Source of the DNA: Bacteroidales bacterium
GTDB lineage: Bacteria; Bacteroidota; Bacteroidia; Bacteroidales; UBA10428
Direction: 5' to 3'
Assembly (NCBI GenBank): GCA_016926375.1
Contig: JAFGOR010000192.1
Span: forward strand, 1-34,368
DNA length: 34,368 nt
Positions 16,501 through 23,499 of this stretch are shown piece after piece; within the stretch, counting starts at the first letter, position 1; each line of letters opens with the position of its first letter. Below the pieces are notes generated by a model that worked only from the letters and a program-made list of their open reading frames with translations, made no database searches and was not told the DNA's origin. The position numbers and the translations under genes are program-made.

Positions 16501-16873
16501 CATTCGGAACGGGAATAATTTTGCTGTTTTTAACAGCGAAATCCGATTCCCTGTATTCAAATACCTGGCAAATTACCCTTTAAGCAGGAGCTTTTTTGAA
16601 AATTTTCAACTGGTTGGTTTCTTCGATGTGGGTTCAGCCTGGTCAGGTCCCACACCCTGGTCGAGTCACAACGCTTATGATAATGAAATCATTCAGCAGG
16701 GGCCATATAAAATAATAGTCGACTCAAATCGAGATCCGATAGTTGCCGGTTATGGTTTTGGCATACACTCGCAACTACTGGGATATTTTATGAGATTCGA
16801 CTGGGCCTGGGGTATCGAAAACAGGGAAATTGTGCCCCAGGTGTTTTATTTTTCCATGAGCCTTGATTTTTAA
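13571..16873 (+). CDS. peptidase-MA-like / TolB-propeller / outer-membrane beta-barrel fusion
   Basis: This 1100-aa protein has a signal peptide ending near GFSQ. The N-terminal domain (about 30-270) looks like a gluzincin Peptidase_MA domain: RILFVVYNRLTDFRQ and PKWYSEGLVAYLSKQWD fit its fold. However, the expected HExxH helix reads VVNEMLNGSD, so both zinc histidines are missing. Next come TolB/PD40 propeller repeats (about 300-480; ISPTGNYITYVTNEMGLYRI, FSNDGSKFVFSGTRLGKTDI, DPRFIDGDRKIIFSSNRLSD) and a linker. The C-terminal third (about 690-1100) has long amphipathic strands and ends in SMSLDF, with the terminal Phe typical of OM barrels. Related proteins are annotated as TolB-like translocation or surface-antigen proteins. 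It is probably first in a small operon. Confidence 0.8.
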   Translation: MKAILRKHLLILALTGLSLSGFSQFYNGHQMSFGKNRVQFNEFVWSFYRHEKYDVYFNEDGKNLADYTADYAEQIVPRVEAFFDYTMEKRILFVVYNRLTDFRQSNIGLVTGKDEYNIGGTTNVSRNKAFLYFEGDFDKYDQQIVAAITRIVVNEMLNGSDLLDNVTSSTLINVPKWYSEGLVAYLSKQWDIETENVVKDGIVNGRYEKFNRLTGDDAVYAGHSFWKYIADTYGETVIPNIIYLTSISKSIKSGFLNVLGFNLKDLTYEWTGYYMNLFADDAGAQKTPDSGKMLKKTRKGVRYEHIKISPTGNYITYVTNEMGLYRIWLLDVKTGKKKKIIRREHRLEQIIDYSYPVMAWHPSARYIAFITEEKGGLKLYYYNITEKELAVRNFLYFDKVLSFSFSNDGSKFVFSGTRLGKTDIYVHDIASSTNLQITNDIADDLDPRFIDGDRKIIFSSNRLSDTLSAVIGTQERAITNELYIYDFKGRSDVLMRLNDNTSSNNSNPEEIGENKFIQLSDDLGTVNRYISTFDSTVSFIDTAIHYRYFAETAPLTQFSRNILEQDYQKSPGLVADVIFNEGRYNIYMNPLDELNVITEKTEVTPSQKARRKIWSAKDSIRNVKQKVIPITRVTDNTVISGVDTITLEGNAIDVNNYIFEIEKLNSYNEQLKNNQLKLTADTSEDARPKIRLYQPVFYQNNMVAQIDFNFLNASYQAFTGGAYYFNPGFNVLLKIGANDLFEDLKITGGVRLSPDFDANEYLLSFESLKNRLDKMFVFHRQAFKNEGYYEGVSFVIKTHSHIFSSILRYPLNQVKSLSATLSYRNDRTVFLSSNPYPNPNNFLNTPNIYRNWIGLKLEYVFDNTRPLGINLYSGTRYKLFAEVQEQVDKGLSELVVFGADFRNYTRLHRTLIWANRFAWSSSQGSSRIIYYLGGVDNWINFGQRPPYFTPFSEIPIDETQNYAFQAVGTNMRGFSQNIRNGNNFAVFNSEIRFPVFKYLANYPLSRSFFENFQLVGFFDVGSAWSGPTPWSSHNAYDNEIIQQGPYKIIVDSNRDPIVAGYGFGIHSQLLGYFMRFDWAWGIENREIVPQVFYFSMSLDF

Positions 16874-16909
16874 TAAAATGCCATCAACAACAATCTGGTA
16901 AATAAAAAC

Positions 16910-17278
16910 ATGTCAGTTAACGAAGTAATCGTACTTATCCTGATCGGCCTTTCAGCCGGAATTGTTTCCGGTTTACTGGGCGTTGGAGGCGCCATTATCA
17001 TTGTTCCGGCTCTTATTTTCTTTGTGGGTTTGACTCAACATCAGGCGCAGGGAACCAGCCTGGCAATCCTGGTGTTTCCGATAGGTTTTCTGGCCTTTTG
17101 GAATTACTACAAGCAGGGTTATGTTAATTTTAAAATTGCGGTTGTTGTTATGCTGGCTTTTTTTATCGGAGGTTATTTTGGATCGTTGCTGGCAGTGCGG
17201 GTGCCCGAAAAAGTTTTGAGAATAGCATTTGGAGTATTGATTGTTGTTATGGGTTTGAGAATGATAATTAAAAAATAG
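16910..17278 (+). CDS. half-size TauE/SafE membrane protein, 122 aa
   Basis: Four hydrophobic segments and the family glycine motif SAGIVSGLLGVGGAIIIVPA match one of the two repeats of TauE/SafE permeases. The family is usually about 250 aa, as in the copy at 6522. The protein ends cleanly after GLRMIIKK, and I see no second half downstream in any frame, so it looks like a stable short form that would have to dimerise rather than a truncation. It starts 36 nt after the large OM protein gene and ends 14 nt before the amidohydrolase, which suggests one transcript. The substrate is unknown. Confidence 0.85.
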   Translation: MSVNEVIVLILIGLSAGIVSGLLGVGGAIIIVPALIFFVGLTQHQAQGTSLAILVFPIGFLAFWNYYKQGYVNFKIAVVVMLAFFIGGYFGSLLAVRVPEKVLRIAFGVLIVVMGLRMIIKK

Positions 17279-17292
17279 TCAAATATATTACT

Positions 17293-18486
17293 ATGGATAT
17301 TCATCAGAAAATTCTGCAGCAGGCTTCGGCCTATTTCGAAGATGTGGTTGGCATCAGACGTCACATCCATCGGTTCCCGGAATTATCCTATGAAGAATTC
17401 AAAACATCTGCCTACATACAGGAGCAGCTGAACTGCTTGGGCATTCCTTTTAAAACCGGATTTGTTAAAAACGGTGTAATTGCCACAATTGAGGGCAAAA
17501 ATCCAAAAAAGCGTATTATAGCCCTGCGGGCAGAGATGGATGCCTTGCCCATTGCAGAAAAGAATGAGATTCCATTTAAGTCTGAAAACACGGGAAAAAT
17601 GCATGCATGCGGGCATGATATGCACATGGCAGCTTTGCTGGGTGCTGCCCGGATAATTCATACCTACTGCGAAGAGTTTGAAGGATCTGTTCTGTTAATT
17701 TTTCAACCGGCTGAAGAAAAGCTTCCGGGAGGTGCCAGCCTGATGATAAGTGAGGGCGCGTTTGCCAATGGTAAACCTGATCTGATCATTGGCCAGCATG
17801 TGTTATCGGGTCTTAAAACCGGCACTGTTGGTTACCGGTCCGGGGTTTACATGGCTTCCTCCGATGAAATTTACATTACCGTTAAGGGTAAGGGCGGACA
17901 TGGTGCCGTGCCTCACCAACTCGTGGATCCGGTACTGATATCCGCACATATCATTGTGGCACTTCAACAGATAGTAAGCCGAAACGCCAATGCTTCTGTG
18001 CCAAGCGTGCTCTCATTTGGTAAGGTGGATGCACCGGGAATTACCAACGTTATACCTTCTGAAGTAACTATCGAAGGAACATTCCGCACCATGAACGAGC
18101 CATGGAGAAAGGAGGCCCATGAAAAAATTACCAAAATGGCCAGCCTTATTGCTGAGAGTATGGGCGGAAGTTGCGACGTAACTATAAAACACGGGTATCC
18201 TGTTCTTGAGAATCATGCAGGGTACACTGAAAAAGCCATCCGGTTATCACGCGAATTGCTGGGTTCTGAGCATGTTATGGAAATGGATCTTCGGATGACT
18301 TCTGATGATTTTGCTTATTATTCCCAATACTGTCCCTCAGTTTTTTACCGGTTTGGAACAACCGATCCGGAAGAGAAGTTCATGTCACCTGTTCATTCAG
18401 CTACCTATATGGCCGATGAAAGGGCATTGATTACTGCCATGAGCAATCTGGCCTGGCTAACCCTTTCGTTTCTTAAGGAATCATAA
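17293..18486 (+). CDS. M20D amidohydrolase (N-acyl amino-acid/hippurate hydrolase type)
   Basis: This 397-aa metal-dependent hydrolase has no signal peptide, so it is probably cytoplasmic. Di-metal site motifs are HACGHDMHMA (104-113, Cys and His ligands), QPAEE (138-142, catalytic Glu and a ligand), GQHV (167-170) and the C-terminal SPVHSATY (final His). The dimerisation lid domain follows the GGHGAVPHQ motif. Family members release amino acids from N-acyl, N-acetyl or auxin conjugates, or deacetylate diaminopimelate precursors; the precise substrate cannot be told. It is probably cotranscribed with the half-size TauE/SafE gene, which could hint at handling of a small carboxylate. Confidence 0.9.
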   Translation: MDIHQKILQQASAYFEDVVGIRRHIHRFPELSYEEFKTSAYIQEQLNCLGIPFKTGFVKNGVIATIEGKNPKKRIIALRAEMDALPIAEKNEIPFKSENTGKMHACGHDMHMAALLGAARIIHTYCEEFEGSVLLIFQPAEEKLPGGASLMISEGAFANGKPDLIIGQHVLSGLKTGTVGYRSGVYMASSDEIYITVKGKGGHGAVPHQLVDPVLISAHIIVALQQIVSRNANASVPSVLSFGKVDAPGITNVIPSEVTIEGTFRTMNEPWRKEAHEKITKMASLIAESMGGSCDVTIKHGYPVLENHAGYTEKAIRLSRELLGSEHVMEMDLRMTSDDFAYYSQYCPSVFYRFGTTDPEEKFMSPVHSATYMADERALITAMSNLAWLTLSFLKES

Positions 18487-18512
18487 GGAATTGTTACACC
18501 TGATTTTTTTCT

Positions 18513-18543
18513 TTTGTGCATTTCAATTAATAGATTAAATTTG
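18513..18543 (+). promoter_or_regulatory. consensus Bacteroidota promoter of the ferredoxin gene
   Basis: TTTG (18513-18516), exactly 19 nt, then TAAATTTG (18536-18543): both elements match the TTTG / TAnnTTTG consensus without mismatch. The ferredoxin ATG lies 27 nt downstream. Confidence 0.75.
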
Positions 18544-18570
18544 GCGCATTAACGATTAAAACACTTTGTT

Positions 18571-18738
18571 ATGGCTTATGTAATTAGTAATGAATGCACC
18601 GCTTGTGGTACCTGTTTGCCCGAATGTCCTTCCGAAGCAATAAGTGAAGGCGATATCTATACGATTGATCCTGATAAGTGTATCGATTGCGGCGCATGTG
18701 CTGATGTTTGTCCGGTGGATGCACCACATCCGGTCTAA
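18571..18738 (+). CDS. 2[4Fe-4S] ferredoxin, 55 aa
   Basis: This small gene is missing from the ORF track because of its length. It encodes MAYVISNECTACGTCLPECP and continues to a second cluster motif, CIDCGACADVCPVD. Two complete CxxCxxCxxxCP motifs give the classical clostridial-type two-cluster ferredoxin, a low-potential cytoplasmic electron carrier for enzymes such as pyruvate or 2-oxoacid:ferredoxin oxidoreductases, which implies anaerobic or fermentative metabolism. It has a perfect promoter upstream and an intrinsic terminator 23 bp after the stop, so it is a strongly expressed single-gene unit by inference. Confidence 0.96.
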   Translation: MAYVISNECTACGTCLPECPSEAISEGDIYTIDPDKCIDCGACADVCPVDAPHPV

Positions 18739-18760
18739 ACCGAAATTATAAATTTCTGAT

Positions 18761-18801
18761 ACAACCCTTCAGGCTGAAAGCTTTGAAGGGTTGTGCTTTT
18801 T
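18761..18801 (+). terminator. intrinsic terminator of the ferredoxin gene
   Basis: ACAACCCTTCA (18761-18771) pairs perfectly over 11 bp with TGAAGGGTTGT (18784-18794) around a 12-nt loop, followed by GCTTTTT. It sits within the ORF-track extension of the thioesterase and argues against that longer start. Confidence 0.8.
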
Positions 18802-18833
18802 GTTACAGTTCATCCATTACAATCAGTCAGACT

Positions 18834-19571
18834 ATGAGCTACCAACCATCGTGGCGTGAAAAGTTCCAGGTACGCTCGTTTGATATTGGTTTGAATGCCA
18901 TGACGCGTATGAGCAGCCTATGCGGCTATATGCAGGAAGTAGCCGGCAGGCATGCCAATCACCTCGATGTGGGGTATCATTTTATGCAGCAATCGGGAAA
19001 GGCTTGGGTGCTGTCGCGTCTTTTTATCAGAATACACCAATTGCCAGCCTGGGGGCAGGAATTTTATGTTGAAACCTGGCCATTAGGTACGGAACGGATT
19101 TTTTACCGGCGTGATTATCAGATTGATGACGGTAGCAAGGTAATGCTGAACGCTACTTCATACTGGATACTGCTGGACCTGAATACCCGAAGACCTGCGT
19201 TTGTACCTCTCGATGAAGCGGTAATCAAACACAACCAGGGCCGGTACAGCATGCCCATGCCGTCAGAAACTTTTCGTGAGGTGGTTTCGGATGAGTGGCA
19301 GTCTCACCAGGTGAAATACAGCGATCTCGACCAGAACAGGCATGTGAATAATGCACGTTATGTGGAATGGATCTTCAATGTGCTGGATCAGGATTTGCTC
19401 GAAAAGTCAGCACCAACCTATTTTGCCATTGAATATAAGCATGAGGCCAAAGCAGGTGACGTTGTTGAATTGCGCACCACAAGGCCGGATGATAAAAAAC
19501 CTGCCTTTTCAGTTGAAGGCAGGTTCATGAATTCCAATCAGGTAAGCTTCCGATCAAAGATTGTCTTCTGA
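18834..19571 (+). CDS. acyl-ACP thioesterase (FatA/FatB-like)
   Basis: This 245-aa double-hotdog protein hydrolyses acyl-ACP to release free fatty acids, or at least belongs to the family that does. The N-terminal hotdog begins FQVRSFDIGLNAMTRMSSLC. The second carries the conserved DLDQNRHVNNARYVEW, whose Asp/Asn/His residues form the active site in plant and bacterial members. I set the start at ATG 18834 (MSYQPSWREKF). The ORF-track start at 18708 lies inside the ferredoxin gene and would force translation through the ferredoxin terminator. The gene converges with recA, with 25 bp between stops. Confidence 0.9.
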   Translation: MSYQPSWREKFQVRSFDIGLNAMTRMSSLCGYMQEVAGRHANHLDVGYHFMQQSGKAWVLSRLFIRIHQLPAWGQEFYVETWPLGTERIFYRRDYQIDDGSKVMLNATSYWILLDLNTRRPAFVPLDEAVIKHNQGRYSMPMPSETFREVVSDEWQSHQVKYSDLDQNRHVNNARYVEWIFNVLDQDLLEKSAPTYFAIEYKHEAKAGDVVELRTTRPDDKKPAFSVEGRFMNSNQVSFRSKIVF

Positions 19572-19596
19572 TCGCTCCTGTTTCTTATCCTGAGCA

Positions 19597-20616
19597 TTAT
19601 TTAGCGCTGTTCACCTTATCAAGGATTTTCTTCTCAATCTCCTGAGTAAGTTCGGGGTTGTCTGCCAGCAATTGCTTAACCGCATCGCGACCCTGACCCA
19701 GCCGGGTTTCTCCGTAACTGAACCACGAACCGCTCTTTTTTACAACTTCAAGCTCCGTTGCCATGTCAATAACTTCACCGGTGCGTGATATCCCCTCTCC
19801 ATACATAATATCAAACTCTGCCTTACGGAAAGGAGGTGCCAGTTTGTTCTTAACAATTTTTACCTTGGTGCGGTTTCCGAAAACCTCTTCACCTTCCTTG
19901 ATCTGGTTAATTCTTCGTATATCAATTCTTACCGATGCGTAAAACTTGAGTGCATTACCACCGGTGGTGGTTTCCGGATTGCCAAACATGACTCCGATTT
20001 TCTCCCTGAGCTGGTTAATAAAAACACAACAAGTATTTGTTTTGCTGATGGTAGCGGTAAGCTTTCTCAACGCCTGCGACATTAAACGGGCCTGCAGACC
20101 CATTTTGGAATCACCCATCTCGCCTTCAATTTCTGCCTTGGGAGTTAGTGCAGCCACTGAATCGATAACGATGATATCAATAGCTCCTGAACGTATCAGG
20201 TGTTCGGTAATTTCAAGGGCCTGTTCGCCGTTATCGGGTTGTGATATCAGCAGGTTCTCAATATCCACGCCAAGTTTCTGCGCATAGGTGCTGTCGAAAG
20301 CATGTTCCGCATCAATGAATGCTGCAATGCCTCCGGCTTTCTGAGCCTGTGCAATGGCGTGTATTGCCAATGTAGTTTTTCCGGATGATTCGGGGCCGAA
20401 TATCTCAACAACCCTTCCCCGCGGGTAACCACCAACACCAAGGGCTATGTCCAAAGCCAGAGAACCTGAGGGTATAGCGCCTACTGTAACCACAGCACGA
20501 TCTCCAAGTTTCATAATGGCACCCTTGCCAAAGTCTTTCTCAATTTTTCCTAATGTGGTTTCAAGCGATTTAAGCTTTTCTTTCCTGATGTCGTCGATGG
20601 TTTGTTCTTTTGCCAT
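19597..20616 (-). CDS. recA: recombinase RecA
   Basis: This 339-aa protein is the strand-exchange ATPase of homologous recombination and the co-protease of the SOS response. Walker A is GPESSGKTT (74-82), Walker [11 protein letters not shown] (148-157), and the DNA-binding loop region follows ([20 protein letters not shown], then the [10 protein letters not shown] block). Length is normal and the acidic C-tail is short. It lies 12 bp downstream of bcp on the same strand, so both are probably cotranscribed. I see no LexA-like operator in the short gap. Confidence 0.98.
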   Translation of the reverse strand: MAKEQTIDDIRKEKLKSLETTLGKIEKDFGKGAIMKLGDRAVVTVGAIPSGSLALDIALGVGGYPRGRVVEIFGPESSGKTTLAIHAIAQAQKAGGIAAFIDAEHAFDSTYAQKLGVDIENLLISQPDNGEQALEITEHLIRSGAIDIIVIDSVAALTPKAEIEGEMGDSKMGLQARLMSQALRKLTATISKTNTCCVFINQLREKIGVMFGNPETTTGGNALKFYASVRIDIRRINQIKEGEEVFGNRTKVKIVKNKLAPPFRKAEFDIMYGEGISRTGEVIDMATELEVVKKSGSWFSYGETRLGQGRDAVKQLLADNPELTQEIEKKILDKVNSAK

Positions 20617-20628
20617 TATTTAATTTGT

Positions 20629-21096
20629 TTAATTGATTCCCAGTTCATCCAGGATCTGCTGTGTATGGTCGCCCGTATTCACCTTTCTGATGATCTTCAG
20701 GATGTTTCCCGATTCATCAATCACGTAAGTCGACCTCAGCACACCCATGGTTTTTTTTCCGTACATGTTCTTCTCTCCCCAGGCATCATAAGCCTGCAGA
20801 ATACTTTTATCAGGATCGGAAATCAGGCTGAAAGGAAGTTCATATTTGCTTCTGAACCGGGTGTGTGACTTTTCATCATCGGGACTCACTCCGACAATGG
20901 CAAAACCCCTGTTCAAAAGGTCGCTGTAATTATCCCTCAGGTTACAGGCTTCGGCAGTACAACCGGGAGTGTCATCTTTTGGATAGAAATACAAAACAAC
21001 CTTTTTTCCTTTAAAATCCTCCAGGCTTACCCATTTTCCGTCCTGGTCCTTTCCTTTAAAAACAGGCGCCTTGACGCCTTCAATTAACTGTTTCAT
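20629..21096 (-). CDS. bcp: thioredoxin-dependent thiol peroxidase Bcp (peroxiredoxin Q)
   Basis: This 155-aa peroxiredoxin reduces H2O2 and organic hydroperoxides using thioredoxin. The active site reads YPKDDTPGCTAEACNLRD, with peroxidatic Cys46 and resolving Cys51 five residues apart, the atypical 2-Cys arrangement of the BCP/PrxQ group. The length is standard and there is no signal peptide. It is first in a two-gene unit with recA, linking peroxide defence to DNA repair. Its upstream region contains a near-match TAATTTG box on the minus strand but no properly spaced -33, so the promoter is uncertain. Confidence 0.96.
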   Translation of the reverse strand: MKQLIEGVKAPVFKGKDQDGKWVSLEDFKGKKVVLYFYPKDDTPGCTAEACNLRDNYSDLLNRGFAIVGVSPDDEKSHTRFRSKYELPFSLISDPDKSILQAYDAWGEKNMYGKKTMGVLRSTYVIDESGNILKIIRKVNTGDHTQQILDELGIN

Positions 21097-21180
21097 AGTA
21101 TTCAGGTTTAGTAAAAATACAAATTACGGTTCGATGATTCCAACATTTTTTAAGAATTAATTTCAGTAATATATTAACAC

Positions 21181-21225
21181 CAGAGGAGGATGAATGTTTG
21201 AAGGAGATACCATGAATCTCCTCTG
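21181..21225 (+). promoter_or_regulatory. nested alternative hairpins between bcp and the OM barrel gene
   Basis: CAGAGGAG (21181-21188) can pair with CTCCTCTG (21218-21225), while GGAGAT (21203-21208) can pair with ATCTCC (21216-21221). The two pairings share CTCC and exclude each other, and TTTTCTGTTTT follows. This could be an attenuator-like leader or a weak terminator; no known riboswitch class is recognised. Confidence 0.3.
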
Positions 21226-21332
21226 TTTTCTGTTTTGAATGCAACGTTGTCTTTTTGCATCGGAACAGTTGTGTGCCTGATTAAAATACAGTAAATTAAG
21301 CAACAATTCAACCCGCTTAGCGTTTGTTGTAT

Positions 21333-22259
21333 ATGCGTTACCTGAACATGATAGTGCCGGCCCTGTTGTGTGTTTTGCTTCATCACCCCGCATATGGGAA
21401 CAAGCCTGGTAAGTTATACCGTCTGGACTTTGGCGGTGGCAGTAATGATCTTTCCTTTAAAGTTGGAGTCAAAGGGGGCGTCAATTTTACCGTGATCATG
21501 CCTTTGGAGCGTTTTTCTGTGCTCCAGCCCATTCAGGGAACCGATGCCACAAGTGGCGAAAAGGATTATGCGGCATTATACCGCAACCTTGGATTTCAGT
21601 ATGGGTTTATAGGCTTGCTTCAGATAGGCAAAGCACTCAGCATTTCCCTGGAACCCACTTTCAGTAATTATTCAATTAAATATGATGCCACATCAACCTG
21701 GACGGATGCCTCAAATCCCGCTGACCGCATCGTCATAAACACCAATTACGCCGATAAACTCCGGTATTTCGAAATTCCGCTGGTGTTGAGGTACCAACTG
21801 GGTTCACAGCAGATAAGACCATATCTGGCTGCAGGTTTCTTTTACGGTATGCTCACCGGGGCAGCAGGCAATGTGGAGTCATCAACGGTGCAATATATCA
21901 ACGATGTTGAAATACCTGTGGAAAACAGTATTTATGAAGGCGATATCTCAAACAATTTCATCAATACTCGTCTGGCTGCTTTTCCCGGAGCAGGAATCAT
22001 GGTTGATTTCAGTTTTGCCACGCTCTTTGTTGAGGCCGACTATTATTTTACCTTACATAATGTGACTGATGAATCATCTCGTTATTCGAACCAGCAATCG
22101 GTTGGGGGTTATTACAATGTACCCGACAACCTGCGGCCCGACAATCTGGTGATTAACCTGGGAATCCTCTTTAATATTAACCGTGCAAGCCTGCAAGGGG
22201 GGCAGGGCAGGGGAAAGGGATCTGCTGTTGAATGTCCCCCGGCTTTTAAAAAACGATGA
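21333..22259 (+). CDS. PorT-family outer-membrane beta-barrel protein
   Basis: This 308-aa protein starts at ATG 21333 (MRYLNMIVPALLCVLLHHPAYG, signal peptide) rather than the TTG nine bases earlier. Barrel strands recur: FKVGVKGGVNFTVIMPLER, ALSISLEPTFSNYSIKY, LRYFEIPLVLRYQLGSQQIR, PYLAAGFFYGMLTG, FATLFVEADYYFTLHNV, LVINLGILFNI. The motif F-E-I-P-L-x-L-R-Y-x-L and the following PYLAAG are typical of the PorT/OMP_b-brl_2 group. Exact function is unknown. After the last strand there is an unusual basic glycine-rich tail. The next gene, a lipoprotein, starts 5 nt after its stop, which suggests an OM-protein/lipoprotein pair. Confidence 0.75.
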   Translation: MRYLNMIVPALLCVLLHHPAYGNKPGKLYRLDFGGGSNDLSFKVGVKGGVNFTVIMPLERFSVLQPIQGTDATSGEKDYAALYRNLGFQYGFIGLLQIGKALSISLEPTFSNYSIKYDATSTWTDASNPADRIVINTNYADKLRYFEIPLVLRYQLGSQQIRPYLAAGFFYGMLTGAAGNVESSTVQYINDVEIPVENSIYEGDISNNFINTRLAAFPGAGIMVDFSFATLFVEADYYFTLHNVTDESSRYSNQQSVGGYYNVPDNLRPDNLVINLGILFNINRASLQGGQGRGKGSAVECPPAFKKR

Positions 22260-22263
22260 TGTT

Positions 22264-23484
22264 ATGTGTTACCCTGCTTATTTGAATTGGTATTTTCGGC
22301 TGCTGCCTGTTTTATGCATATTGCTGTGTGCAACTTCATGCGACATCAGGAAAAGTGATGCCGAACCGTCAGCAAGCTTCACTGCTGTGTACGATCACCC
22401 CGATATGGATTTATCATTTTATCCCATTGACATGGTGCAAACCAGTGATGAAGGTTTTTTGGTGCTTTCGGTTTTTACGGATACGGCACTCAGCACCTTT
22501 CCACTGATACGGTTGATGAAAACCGACAAATCGGGCAAGCTTGTCAGGGAAGAGCTGGTGAATGCAGCATATTGCAGTGCTGTTCCTTCATTGGTAAAAA
22601 ATGGCAATGTGTGGCAATTTGTTTGCATGGATGCTGTTAATCAGAATGTCAAGCTCATGGAAGTCAGTGAAGATCTTTCAGGAATTGCCGAAGTTTCTGA
22701 ACTTTCCGGAAAATACCCGTTGTACTTGTATGCCGACAGCCGGCATGATTTTGTTGTGCTGAGTTTCGACCGGATTGCACGCACCTCGGTACTTACCAAG
22801 TATACTGATGAAGGAACACAGCTATGGCAAGTCAGCTTCAATATCATTGAGGATTATAAGAATCAGGTGGAAACGCACCTGAAAAAAGGCAACAGGCAGT
22901 TTCCGTTTTTCATCACACAGGCCGGATCTCCCAATCTCGCCCATTACCTGGTGAATTGTTTTTACAATTATACCATGACGTTGCTTTTTGCCGGACAAAC
23001 CAGTGGTAACCGCACCGGCCAGCTGAATACCTACCAGGATGATGCTGCAATCAGTTCTATTGCCTTTCTTGATAATTCCCGGTTTGCTGTTTCGCGTTAT
23101 TACATGGGTGCTAATTACGTTTTTCCATCGGTTGAACTGGATATGAATAATACACAGGGAGCCGATACCTTCGATGATATTCAGTTGCCTGAACTCACTG
23201 CCGATGCTGCTGTAAAGTCACTGGCCACCACTTTGAACAACAGGGAGGTTGTTGTGATGGCCAGTCAAACCAAATCAAACCGACTTGTACTTTATTTTTT
23301 CGATAAAGCTGAAGGAGCACTGCTCACTACCCGGTATCTCGCATCAACCAACCCGGTAAAGATTGCCGGCCTGATAGAAACAAGCGATAACGGTCTTGCA
23401 TTGCTGGCGCAAACCTTTGTGGCCGGAAGATTTCCAAGAACGGCCATTTTCAAGGTTTCACCTGAGGACATCAGTTTTGATTAA
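22264..23484 (+). CDS. putative lipoprotein with propeller-like repeats, 406 aa
   Basis: Starting at ATG 22264, five nt after the upstream stop, the protein has a hydrophobic leader (LLPVLCILLCATSC) with a likely lipidated Cys26. The long ORF-track extension overlaps the barrel gene and is not credible. The body contains repeated segments such as SFYPIDMVQTSDEGFLVLS, TSVLTKYTDEGTQLWQVSF and KIAGLIETSDNGLALLAQTF. This T-S-D-E/N-G-F/L pattern is typical of Bacteroidota proteins with degenerate seven-bladed or KELCH/PQQ-like propellers. It is likely cotranscribed with the barrel. Function is unknown. It converges with the DUF1501 gene, 15 bp apart. Confidence 0.7.
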   Translation: MCYPAYLNWYFRLLPVLCILLCATSCDIRKSDAEPSASFTAVYDHPDMDLSFYPIDMVQTSDEGFLVLSVFTDTALSTFPLIRLMKTDKSGKLVREELVNAAYCSAVPSLVKNGNVWQFVCMDAVNQNVKLMEVSEDLSGIAEVSELSGKYPLYLYADSRHDFVVLSFDRIARTSVLTKYTDEGTQLWQVSFNIIEDYKNQVETHLKKGNRQFPFFITQAGSPNLAHYLVNCFYNYTMTLLFAGQTSGNRTGQLNTYQDDAAISSIAFLDNSRFAVSRYYMGANYVFPSVELDMNNTQGADTFDDIQLPELTADAAVKSLATTLNNREVVVMASQTKSNRLVLYFFDKAEGALLTTRYLASTNPVKIAGLIETSDNGLALLAQTFVAGRFPRTAIFKVSPEDISFD

Positions 23485-23499
23485 TCCGTGTTGATGGTT

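Noticed and set aside
18708-18833. N-terminal extension of the thioesterase
   Set aside because: Starts inside the ferredoxin gene and crosses its intrinsic terminator.
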